Positions 1-5,721 of a stretch of 5,721 nt of DNA are shown here, piece by piece. The position numbers were made by a program, and so were the translations under genes. Source of the DNA: Candidatus Binataceae bacterium (GTDB lineage: Bacteria > Desulfobacterota > Binatia > Binatales > Binataceae); NCBI GenBank assembly GCA_030042765.1, contig JASHZA010000159.1:1-5721 (forward strand), written 5' to 3'. How positions within the stretch are numbered: the first letter of the stretch is position 1; every line of letters begins with the position of its first letter. The notes under the pieces were generated by a model. That model did no database searches. It was not told the origin of the DNA and was given only the letters and a program-made list of their open reading frames with translations.

Positions 1-1944
1 CGCGGACCGATCGTCGATCGCAATGGCAAGCCGCTCGCGCTCTCAGCGGAGACTGGATCGATCTACGCGCGGCCGCATCGGTTGCTGGAAACCAGCAGCG
101 CCGCGGATCGAGCAAAGCTGGCAGTCGCCTTGGGAATTAGCCCGGCGGCGCTGGAAGCGCGCTTGCACGTGCGAGAGCCCTTTGTGTGGCTGGTCCGTCA
201 TCTGCCGCCCGAGCAGGCGCGGGCGGCAGAAGATTTGGGGTTGGACGGCGTTGGCGCCGTGAGCGAATACAAACGGTTTTATCCGGAGAGCAACCTGGCC
301 GCATCGGTGGTGGGGATGGCGGGGACGGATGGCCAGGGGCTCTCCGGTGTTGAACTCGGGTACGATAAACTTGTGCGCGGCGAGCCGGTCGAAGTGCGAT
401 TGTATCATGACGCCTTCGGCCATCCGATCTTCGACTCGCCGCTCGAGCTAAAGAACGCGCAGCCCGGCGCACGGCTCGAGCTGACGATCGATTCGACGAT
501 CCAGGCTGAGGCTGAAAACTATCTCACCGACCAGGTCAAGAGTACCGGCGCCAAACGCGGCGCCGCGGTGGTGCTCGACCCCTTTACCGGAGAGCTGCTC
601 GCGCTGGCAAATATTAGTGCGGATCCTGGCAAAGCGCATGATCGGCTGCATGATAGCGCCGTGCAGGACGCGTTCGAGCCCGGGTCGACAATGAAGGGAA
701 TACTCGGCTCGGTGGCCCTCGAGGACCACGTAATCGACACCAGGCGTCAGATCTACTGCGAGAATGGCCGGTGGCATTTTGCCCGCCATGTGATCCATGA
801 CGACAGCCGTCGCGGCTGGCTCAACCTCGGCGGAATCATCGAAGTGTCGTCTAATATAGGCGCATCGAAAATCGCACTCGCGCTTGGTGCGCAACGCTTT
901 TACAAAGGTCTGGTCGCGTTTGGCCTCGGCCACAGAACCGGCATCGATTTGCCGGGAGAAGCTTCCGGGCTCCTGCGCCCACCGTCGACCTGGCGCGAAA
1001 TCGAACTCGCCGACCATGGCTTCGGCCAAGGAGTCGCGGTAACCCCGATTCAACTAGCCACCGCCTATGCAGCGATAGCCAACGGCGGAGTCGTCATGCG
1101 TCCGTATGTGGTCAAGGCTGCTTATGACGCGGCGGGCGATCGGATACTTCAGCACACGCCACAGGCGCTGCGCCGAGCGGTTTCCCCGGAAGTCGCGCAC
1201 ACCATGAATCTGCTGCTGCGTGGAGTGGTTAACGGAAAGGATGGTACCGGGCGGCTTGCGCAGGTCGCGGACTTCACCGTAGCGGGCAAGACCGGGACGG
1301 CGCAAATGGTGAATCCCGCGACCGGCACTTACTACCCGAGCCGTCTGGTCTCGTCGTTCGTTGGTTTTCTGCCGGCCGACGACCCTCGGTTGGTGATCCT
1401 AGTGGTGCTGTATGACTTGCCGCACGGCCATTTCGGTGGACTGGTGGCAGCTCCTGTATTCAGCGAAATCGCGTCGGGGGCGCTGCGGCGGCTCGACGTC
1501 GCGCCGCCGCATCCGGCCTATCAAACCGCGAGCCTGCTGCCCTTTGATCTTGCCGAGCGCGTATTGGGCGGTAACGACGCGCCTGACAGTCCGGCGGGGG
1601 CGGTGGGCCACGACGGATCGGTCGTCGCGACCGCGCGAGCCGCGGCGGGTGCCACGCCGGATTTCCGAGGCATGAGCCTCCGACGGGCACTGGCGGCGGC
1701 TGGCGCCCGCGGGCTGGACCTCGGCGTCAGTGGAAGCGGCTACGTGATTCGTCAGACGCCGGCGCCTGGCGCGCCGCTCGATCGTGGCGCGGTTCAGATC
1801 GCGCTTTCGACTGACGTCGAGCCCGAGCCGGTTCGACGGCTGGCTGCGAATGGCGCGTCGCCCCAGGCACTCGCCTCGGCGCACTCCCATCACCTCCAGC
1901 CCCATGGCCAGCGGCGGGGCGGGCACGTACGGAGAAGCCGATGA
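1..1944 (+). CDS. ftsI: Septal class B penicillin-binding protein (FtsI/PBP3 type) with C-terminal PASTA domain, 5'-truncated by window edge
   Basis: Peptidoglycan D,D-transpeptidase that cross-links peptide stems at the division septum, acting in the periplasm from a membrane anchor. The frame is open from base 1 and gives 647 residues. The first visible residues, RGPIVDRNG, are the classic start of the PBP dimerisation domain that follows the membrane anchor, so only a short tail and one transmembrane helix are missing. The three transpeptidase motifs are intact: STMK at 685-696 (catalytic Ser, preceded by FEPG), SSN at 847-855, and KTGT at 1288-1299. There is no glycosyltransferase domain, which makes it class B. 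A linker leads to one PASTA domain at about 1654-1809 (TPDFRGMSLRRAL to RQTPAPGAPLDRG), then a tail of about 45 residues rich in His and Arg. The stop overlaps the murE start by 4 bases. A SpoVD-like or elongation PBP2 role is less likely, given its place directly before murE. The in-frame TTG at 82 is not the start, because conserved sequence precedes it. Confidence 0.95.
   Translation, partial: RGPIVDRNGKPLALSAETGSIYARPHRLLETSSAADRAKLAVALGISPAALEARLHVREPFVWLVRHLPPEQARAAEDLGLDGVGAVSEYKRFYPESNLAASVVGMAGTDGQGLSGVELGYDKLVRGEPVEVRLYHDAFGHPIFDSPLELKNAQPGARLELTIDSTIQAEAENYLTDQVKSTGAKRGAAVVLDPFTGELLALANISADPGKAHDRLHDSAVQDAFEPGSTMKGILGSVALEDHVIDTRRQIYCENGRWHFARHVIHDDSRRGWLNLGGIIEVSSNIGASKIALALGAQRFYKGLVAFGLGHRTGIDLPGEASGLLRPPSTWREIELADHGFGQGVAVTPIQLATAYAAIANGGVVMRPYVVKAAYDAAGDRILQHTPQALRRAVSPEVAHTMNLLLRGVVNGKDGTGRLAQVADFTVAGKTGTAQMVNPATGTYYPSRLVSSFVGFLPADDPRLVILVVLYDLPHGHFGGLVAAPVFSEIASGALRRLDVAPPHPAYQTASLLPFDLAERVLGGNDAPDSPAGAVGHDGSVVATARAAAGATPDFRGMSLRRALAAAGARGLDLGVSGSGYVIRQTPAPGAPLDRGAVQIALSTDVEPEPVRRLAANGASPQALASAHSHHLQPHGQRRGGHVRRSR
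1654..1809 (+). other. PASTA domain of FtsI
   Basis: A single PASTA repeat of about 52 residues. It begins TPDFRGMSLRRAL, has the alternating small and hydrophobic pattern GLDLGVSGSGYVIRQ, then the hallmark TPAPGAPLDRGAVQIALS. In the family, PASTA domains pack against or follow the transpeptidase domain and are linked to peptidoglycan or muropeptide binding and to septal localisation. PASTA domains are standard in Gram-positive PBPs and also occur on FtsI of several deltaproteobacteria-like groups. The domain call rests on pattern; its binding role here is inferred. Confidence 0.85.
1931..1935 (+). promoter_or_regulatory. Shine-Dalgarno for murE, inside the end of ftsI
   Basis: GGAGA lies 5 bases before the murE ATG at 1941 and within the last codons of ftsI. 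Together with the ATGA overlap it supports this murE start and translational coupling of the two genes in one transcript. Confidence 0.7.
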
Positions 1945-3491
1945 AACTGCGCGAGCTTATCGCTGGCGGTGGCGCCGCGCAGGTCAAGGGCGATCCGGGA
2001 GTCGAGATCGCCGCGCTTGCCTACGATTCGCGCAAGGTAGGGCCTGGCGATCTTTTCTTTTCAACGGCACGAGACGCGGCTCAGCGCCGCGCCAACATAG
2101 CAGACGCTTTGGACCGCGGGGCGCGCGCACTGGTGGTGAGGGAAGGGGATGAGGTGGATGCGCGCCCCGCGGTAACTGTGGTCGAGTCCGGGCACTTGCG
2201 GCTGCTGATGGGCCTGGTGGCGTCGCGCTTCTTTGGAGCGCCCAGCAGGCGTGTCGATCTTATCGGCATCACCGGAACCAGCGGAAAAACCACTACGACC
2301 TATCTGCTTTCTTCGATTTTCGAGGCGGCCGGCCGGCCCAGTGGAATCATCGGTACAATTGGAATCTTCAGCGCCGGGCAGAAGCTTTATAGCGGCCTGA
2401 CCACGCCCGAATCGATCGATTTCGAAGCCGCGCTGGCCGCAATGGAGCGCGCGGGTGTGCGCGCGGCAGCGGCTGAAATCTCCTCGATCGGACTGGAGGA
2501 GAGGCGGGTCGATGAGCTGAGTTTCCGCGCCTGTGTCTTTACCAATCTCGGGCGCGATCACCTCGATTACCACGGTACGGCAGAGAACTACTTCGCCGCC
2601 AAACTGAGGCTCTTTACCGAAATTCTTCCGCGTAGCAGCAATACTGACGCGGTCGCAGTAGGCTGCGGAGATGATCCTCACGGACGCCGGGTGCTCGAGG
2701 CGGTGCGCGGGCGCAAACTCAGTTTCGGACTTGACCCGGCCTGCGACGTTCATCCGATAAGCTACACCACAGGGCTCGACGGGATTCGCGCTTCCGTAGC
2801 CGCGGGCGGCCGAAGCTTCGAAATTCGCTCTGCGCTGCTCGGCCGGATCAACCTGCTCAATATTCTTGGCGCCTGCGCTGTGTCGGCGGCCCTGGGCATC
2901 GAAACGGGTGCTGTGGTCGAGGGGGTGCGGCGATGCCCAGGGGCCCCCGGCAGGTTGGAGGCGGTGGCAGGCCCCCCCGGGGTCAAGGTTCTGGTCGACT
3001 ACGCGCACAAGCCCGACGCTCTTTTGGCCGTGCTCGAAACTCTGCGCGAGTTGCGGCCGCGCCGCCTGCTGTGCGTGTTCGGATGTGGCGGAGACCGTGA
3101 CCGCGGAAAGCGCCCGATCATGGGTGAGATTGCGGGACGCATCGCGGATCTGCCGATCCTCACGTCGGACAATCCGCGCAGCGAAGATCCGCTTCGCATA
3201 GTTGCGGAAGTCGAAGCGGGCCTGCGGGCGACCGCCCTCAAGCGAATCGGCCCGAACGTAGCGACGGCCGCAGCGGGCTACTTGGTCGAGCCCGACCGGC
3301 GCGCGGCAATTGCGCTGGCGCTGAAAATAGCCGCTGCCGGCGACATCGTTCTGATCGCAGGCAAAGGGCACGAAGACTATCAGTTGGTGGCGGGGCGCCG
3401 CCTCGACTTTGACGATCGCGAGGTCGTGCGCGAGTTGACGGCAGAGGTTGGTTCGATGGGTTCGGAGCGTTCGCCGGGTACGGCTAACTGA
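1941..3491 (+). CDS. murE: UDP-MurNAc-L-alanyl-D-glutamate--2,6-diaminopimelate ligase (MurE)
   Basis: ATP-dependent cytoplasmic ligase that adds the third residue of the peptidoglycan stem, here predicted to be meso-DAP. The protein has 516 residues, within the usual range of about 480-520. The N-terminal UDP-binding domain contains YDSRKVGPGDLFF (28-40). The central domain has the ATP P-loop GITGTSGKTTTT (109-120), substrate loop TTPES (154-158), metal-binding Glu179 in AEISS, FTNLGRDHLDYHG (200-212), and the lysine expected to be carbamylated, K221 in YFAAKLRLF. The C-terminal domain has PGRLE (336-340), VDYAHKPDAL (352-361), GCGGDRDRGKRP (381-392), the meso-DAP selecting DNPR (410-413, bases 3168-3179), and GKGHED (474-479). 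One departure is Ile183 where the EVSSH motif usually has His. The start is fixed by the ATGA overlap with ftsI and GGAGA upstream. The gene is intact, including across a C7G4 run at 2972-2982. The expected next gene, murF, does not follow. Confidence 0.97.
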   Translation: MKLRELIAGGGAAQVKGDPGVEIAALAYDSRKVGPGDLFFSTARDAAQRRANIADALDRGARALVVREGDEVDARPAVTVVESGHLRLLMGLVASRFFGAPSRRVDLIGITGTSGKTTTTYLLSSIFEAAGRPSGIIGTIGIFSAGQKLYSGLTTPESIDFEAALAAMERAGVRAAAAEISSIGLEERRVDELSFRACVFTNLGRDHLDYHGTAENYFAAKLRLFTEILPRSSNTDAVAVGCGDDPHGRRVLEAVRGRKLSFGLDPACDVHPISYTTGLDGIRASVAAGGRSFEIRSALLGRINLLNILGACAVSAALGIETGAVVEGVRRCPGAPGRLEAVAGPPGVKVLVDYAHKPDALLAVLETLRELRPRRLLCVFGCGGDRDRGKRPIMGEIAGRIADLPILTSDNPRSEDPLRIVAEVEAGLRATALKRIGPNVATAAAGYLVEPDRRAAIALALKIAAAGDIVLIAGKGHEDYQLVAGRRLDFDDREVVRELTAEVGSMGSERSPGTAN

Positions 3492-3770
3492 ATGGGCAGC
3501 CGGACGGGGCGGAATGGAGAGCTGGTGGTGGAATCCGGTGGCGATTCGAAAGCCAGCCCGGCGGACGCATGTTTAACCTGTCTTTAGTGGGACGGTGCGA
3601 TTGGCGGGCTCGCGCCCGGGCGTGGCGCGCGCATCTATAGCGAGGACTCCGCGAGGGAAGCCTTCTGCTGGCAGTGGTGGATGAGGTGCGGAGGTGGTGG
3701 CCGGCCGGAGGCTTACCTCGTAAAGTCCTTGGCGGGGACGCTGATCGACTCTGAGACAGTGGCCGCGTGA
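3492..3770 (+). pseudogene. Possible murF remnant (internal deletion plus in-frame stop), tentative
   Basis: One frame of 93 codons, including its final TGA, starts at the ATG immediately after murE and is interrupted by a single TAG at 3585-3587. Its N-terminal part contains GELV and, further on, DSKASPAD and WDG. These resemble the MurF N-terminal pattern GG.L...DSR...PGDLFVAL....FDG, but spacing is shorter by one to two residues. Its C-terminal part contains EAYLVKSLAGTLIDSETVAA, resembling the MurF ending with LVKGSRG.....VV.AL. If real, about 1.1 kb of the middle has been lost. The matches are short and were chosen by eye, so chance similarity in a G+C-rich spacer is a serious alternative. 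Confidence 0.22.
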
Positions 3771-3836
3771 TAGCATCGAAGAGGTCGCCTCGCCCCGATC
3801 GATGAAGGGGAAATCAGCCGATTCGCAAGTCAATCT
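3492..3836 (+). other. murE-mraY intergenic region where murF is expected; no intact gene seen
   Basis: This stretch holds no recognisable complete gene on either strand. A murF of about 1.35 kb is normally found here in dcw clusters. An ATG sits directly after the murE stop (TGAATG) and opens a 31-residue reading frame ending at TAG 3585-3587. The same frame then stays open until TGA-TAG at 3768-3773. Over the 60 codons of 3588-3767 about 80% of third positions are G or C by my count, as in the neighbouring genes. Short pieces recall MurF: DSK..PAD followed by WDG near the start (compare DSR...PGD and FDG), and LVK...GT..D near the end (compare the MurF C-terminal LVKGSRG...). A decayed, internally deleted murF is therefore possible but unproven. 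I found no convincing sigma-70 promoter and no U-tailed terminator. Confidence 0.5.
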
Positions 3837-3845
3837 AAGGAAGGG
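3837..3845 (+). promoter_or_regulatory. Strong Shine-Dalgarno upstream of a 20-codon small ORF
   Basis: AAGGAAGGG lies directly before an ATG at 3846 and is the best ribosome binding site in the window, with its AAGGA core 4 bases from that ATG. It is out of frame with mraY and too far (64 bases) to serve the mraY ATG at 3910. The mraY start itself has no clear Shine-Dalgarno. Confidence 0.55.
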
Positions 3846-3908
3846 ATGTTCGCGCGCCAGGGTCGCGGCGGTACGCCGCGAATCTGCAGCGCAGATCTTG
3901 AAAAATAA
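3846..3908 (+). CDS. Putative 20-residue leader peptide in front of mraY
   Basis: A short ORF with ATG directly behind the strong ribosome binding site, encoding 20 residues (starts MFARQGRGG, ends SADLEK) and stopping at TAA 3906-3908. One base later the mraY ATG begins (TAAGATG), the spacing typical of termination-reinitiation coupling. The peptide has no signal sequence, no membrane segment and no run of a single amino acid that would suggest classical amino-acid attenuation. Two perfect hairpins lie within the coding part. Its likely role, if translated, is to bring ribosomes to mraY and keep the hairpins open, not to make a functional protein. This is inferred from layout alone; the ORF is short and could be fortuitous. 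Confidence 0.4.
   Translation: MFARQGRGGTPRICSADLEK
3863..3881 (+). repeat. Perfect inverted repeat (hairpin 1) in the mraY leader
   Basis: TCGCGGCG-GTA-CGCCGCGA forms a perfect 8-bp, almost all G-C stem with a 3-base loop. It lies inside the putative leader ORF and abuts hairpin 2. No U-run follows, so it is not a classical intrinsic terminator. Confidence 0.6.
3882..3896 (+). repeat. Perfect inverted repeat (hairpin 2) in the mraY leader
   Basis: ATCTGC-AGC-GCAGAT forms a perfect 6-bp stem with a 3-base loop, beginning at the base after hairpin 1 ends. It is followed by the A-rich CTTGAAAAATAAG and then the mraY ATG. The two stems could stack as a compact structure 13 bases before the mraY start codon. 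The A-rich, unpaired stretch after it would leave the start accessible. Confidence 0.55.
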
Positions 3909-3909
3909 G

Positions 3910-4989
3910 ATGTTCTACCTGGCGCTGTATCAGTTTCATATGCGTTATCCCGTCCTCAACGTGCTTCGCTACGAGACTTTCCGCTCGGTTATGGCCGGAC
4001 TGGCGGCGCTGTTGATTTCGCTGGCGCTCGGACCCTTGCTGATCGAACGGTTCCGAGCCGCACGTCTCGGCCAAACGATCCGTGAAGAGGTTCCGCAAAG
4101 CCATCAGAAGAAAGCAGGCACGCCGACCATGGGCGGTCTGCTAATCCTCGCGTCATGCCTCGCGGCGACACTGATGCTTGCCGATCCACGCGACCCGTTC
4201 ATCTGGATTGCGATGTTCGTAACCGTTGGCTATGGCGCGATCGGTTTTGCCGACGATTTCCTCAAGCTAAAACGCGGAAAGGGTAACGGCCTGTCGGAAC
4301 GGCAGAAGCTCGGGTGGCAATTTGGATGCGCATTTGTCGCTGCCGTCTGGCTGTTTGGCATTCTGCGTTTCCCTACTTTCGTCACCGTGCCCTTTTTCAA
4401 ACATCTGCATCCCAGTCTCCATTGGTGGGGCTATGTACCGTTCGCGATGGTTGTAATTGTCGCGTGCTCGAATGCGGTCAACCTGACCGATGGCCTCGAC
4501 GGCCTTGCGATTGGCCCGGTGATGACGGTCGGGTTCTGCTATTGGGTCTTCACCTATGTTGCCGGGAACCTGAAGTTTGCACGTTACCTCGACGTGCCGC
4601 ATGTTCCTGGAGCGGGTGAACTCGCGATCTTCTGCGCTGCGCTGGTCGCGTCGTCGATGGGTTTCCTCTGGTACAATGCCTACCCGGCATCGATGATGAT
4701 GGGCGATGTGGGGGCGTTATCGCTCGGCGGCGCGCTCGGTACGGTCGCGCTGCTGGCGAAGCAGGAGTTGGTGCTGCCGGTAGCAGGCGGCGTCTTCGTA
4801 CTTGAGGCGGTCTCCGTCATAATACAGCGCTATTATTACAAAATGACGCACCGCCGGATCTTCCGGATGGCGCCAATCCATCATCATTTCGAACTTGGTG
4901 GATGGCCCGAGACGGTCGTGGTCACGCGCTTCTGGATTATCTCAATAGTGTGCGCGCTAATTGCTTTGAGCACGCTCAAGCTGCGCTGA
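3910..4989 (+). CDS. mraY: Phospho-N-acetylmuramoyl-pentapeptide-transferase (MraY)
   Basis: Integral membrane enzyme that transfers phospho-MurNAc-pentapeptide from UDP to undecaprenyl phosphate on the inner face of the cytoplasmic membrane, making lipid I. With this start it has 359 residues, about the length of E. coli MraY (360). Visible signatures are NVLRYETFR (17-25), IREEVPQSHQKKAGTPTMGG (57-76), the aspartate pair D115-D116 in GFADDFLK, NAVNLTDGLDGLA (188-200), the catalytic-site D266 in MMMGDVGAL, and the histidine triad PIHHHFE (322-328) followed by GWPE. Many hydrophobic segments match the ten-helix family fold. The frame is open back to an ATG at 3802, but those 36 extra residues are basic and unlike MraY, so 3910 is preferred; a TTG at 3898 is possible. 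No good ribosome binding site precedes 3910, which may depend on the leader ORF ending one base upstream. murD follows after 17 bases. Confidence 0.96.
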   Translation: MFYLALYQFHMRYPVLNVLRYETFRSVMAGLAALLISLALGPLLIERFRAARLGQTIREEVPQSHQKKAGTPTMGGLLILASCLAATLMLADPRDPFIWIAMFVTVGYGAIGFADDFLKLKRGKGNGLSERQKLGWQFGCAFVAAVWLFGILRFPTFVTVPFFKHLHPSLHWWGYVPFAMVVIVACSNAVNLTDGLDGLAIGPVMTVGFCYWVFTYVAGNLKFARYLDVPHVPGAGELAIFCAALVASSMGFLWYNAYPASMMMGDVGALSLGGALGTVALLAKQELVLPVAGGVFVLEAVSVIIQRYYYKMTHRRIFRMAPIHHHFELGGWPETVVVTRFWIISIVCALIALSTLKLR

Positions 4990-5006
4990 AACCGTTACGG
5001 CTTGTC

Positions 5007-5721
5007 ATGGAGCTGAAGGACAAACGCGTGATGATAATCGGGCTCGGCGTGAGCGGGCGCGAGGCGGCGCACTTTCTCGTCAGCCGCGGTGCGACGGTTG
5101 TCATGACCGACCGTCGGACGGATGTCGCGCGCGAGCGAGTGCCACCCGGCGAATTGCACCTTGGCGCCGAGGATCCGGCATGGCTCACGGGCATCGATCT
5201 TGTGGTGGCAAGCCCCGGTGTTCCGCCGACGTCACCGCTGATGCGCCAGGCGGCTGCCTTGCGCATCCCCGTTATTGGCGAACTCGAACTCGCCTACCGC
5301 TTCGTCGACGCGCCGATAGTGGCGGTCACCGGCACTAACGGCAAAAGCACGGTGACGGTTTTGCTCGGCACGATCTTCCGGGCTGCGGGGAGAAAAACCT
5401 TCACCGGCGGGAATCTCGGGACGCCGCTTATCGCCGCCGCAAACGCCAGCTACGACGTCGCTGTGGTCGAGGTCTCGAGCTATCAACTCGAGACGATCGA
5501 GCGTTTCAAGCCCGCGGTCGCAATCCATCTGAATCTCACCGACGACCATCTCGACCGCTATTCCAATCTTGCTGAGTATGGCCGCGCCAAGGCCCGCATC
5601 TTCGAAAACCAGACGCAGGGCGATTGGGCGGTGCTCAACCGTGAAGATCCCGAAGTGTGGAAACTGGCCCATACTGTAAGTTCGCGCGTCTTCAGTTTCG
5701 GGCTGACCCCGCCGGCTCGCC
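5007..5721 (+). CDS. murD: UDP-N-acetylmuramoyl-L-alanine--D-glutamate ligase (MurD), 3'-truncated by window edge
   Basis: Cytoplasmic ATP-dependent ligase that adds D-glutamate to UDP-MurNAc-L-Ala, the second residue of the stem. 238 codons are visible with no stop, out of about 440-460 in the family, so the frame continues beyond the window. The N-terminal Rossmann-like UDP-binding domain begins MELKDKRVMIIGLGVSGREA and includes VVASPGVPP (66-74). The ATP-binding domain has the P-loop VTGTNGKST (107-115), GGNLGTPL (134-141), metal-binding Glu155 in VVEVSSYQLE, NLTDDHLDRY (176-185), and the lysine expected to be carbamylated, K195 in YGRAKARIF. The ATG at 5007 gives the normal MurD N-terminus. 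The 17-base spacer after mraY (4990-5006) shows no clear Shine-Dalgarno or terminator, so it is probably co-transcribed with mraY and translated by coupling. Confidence 0.96.
   Translation, partial: MELKDKRVMIIGLGVSGREAAHFLVSRGATVVMTDRRTDVARERVPPGELHLGAEDPAWLTGIDLVVASPGVPPTSPLMRQAAALRIPVIGELELAYRFVDAPIVAVTGTNGKSTVTVLLGTIFRAAGRKTFTGGNLGTPLIAAANASYDVAVVEVSSYQLETIERFKPAVAIHLNLTDDHLDRYSNLAEYGRAKARIFENQTQGDWAVLNREDPEVWKLAHTVSSRVFSFGLTPPAR

Noticed and set aside
82..84. TTG at 82 as the start of ftsI
   Set aside because: The frame is open upstream to base 1 and encodes the conserved RGPIVDRNG motif of the PBP dimerisation domain, so the true start is outside the window.
448..1053. 201-codon open frame on the - strand inside ftsI
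   Set aside because: Antisense to the conserved transpeptidase domain, with no recognisable motif; a by-product of codon bias.
2061..3371. Long open frame (436 codons) on the - strand inside murE
   Set aside because: It lies entirely antisense to a clearly intact murE, resembles no protein family I recognise, and long antisense frames are expected in G+C-rich coding DNA.
3600..3776. Possible sigma-70 promoter for mraY (TTGGCG, TATAGC and TGATAGCAT fragments)
   Set aside because: No pair of -35-like and -10-like hexamers has acceptable spacing, so an internal promoter cannot be supported from sequence alone.
3793..3810. CCCC and GGGG pair around GATCGATGAA as a terminator hairpin
   Set aside because: Only a 4-bp stem with a 10-base loop and no U-run; too weak to call.
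3573..3833. 86-codon open frame on the - strand in the murE-mraY gap
   Set aside because: It has no recognisable domain or ribosome binding site and runs against the operon. The + strand frame in the same region has the more gene-like context.
3802..3909. N-terminal extension of mraY from the ATG at 3802
   Set aside because: The 36 extra residues are basic and unlike MraY, there is no Shine-Dalgarno before 3802, and starting at 3910 gives the family length of about 360 residues.

Overview
The window is a stretch of a bacterial division and cell wall (dcw) gene cluster, with every gene on the + strand. In order it holds the 3' part of ftsI/pbpB (class B penicillin-binding protein with a C-terminal PASTA domain), a complete murE, a gap of several hundred bases, a complete mraY, and the 5' part of murD. 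The DNA is G+C-rich with strongly G/C-biased third codon positions. MurE carries the DNPR signature of meso-diaminopimelate-adding enzymes. The gene order is that of Gram-negative dcw clusters, and a PASTA-bearing FtsI is compatible with deltaproteobacteria-like lineages (Desulfobacterota, Binatota and similar). That placement is an inference from a few features, not a firm assignment.

Layout. 1-1944 is ftsI, cut off at its 5' side, so the cytoplasmic tail and membrane anchor lie outside the window. Its stop codon overlaps the murE start in an ATGA (1941-1944), with a Shine-Dalgarno (SD) sequence just upstream. murE fills 1941-3491. 3492-3909 holds no recognisable full gene, although this is where murF normally sits. 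mraY is 3910-4989, and murD starts 17 bases later at 5007 and runs off the window.

How the genes work together. MurD adds D-Glu and MurE adds meso-DAP to the UDP-MurNAc peptide in the cytoplasm. MurF, missing here, would add D-Ala-D-Ala. MraY moves the phospho-MurNAc-pentapeptide onto undecaprenyl phosphate to make lipid I. FtsI cross-links the finished glycan strands at the division septum.

The part that deserves attention is 3492-3909. (a) murF is absent from its usual place. (b) One reading frame starting directly after the murE stop has a coding-like G/C bias, one internal stop, and faint resemblance to both ends of MurF, so it may be a decayed, internally deleted murF. (c) Just before mraY there is a strong Shine-Dalgarno, a 20-codon small ORF ending one base before the mraY ATG (TAAGATG), and two perfect, directly abutting hairpins inside that small ORF. 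This looks like a leader controlling or coupling mraY translation. The rest of the window reads as ordinary, intact cell wall genes.
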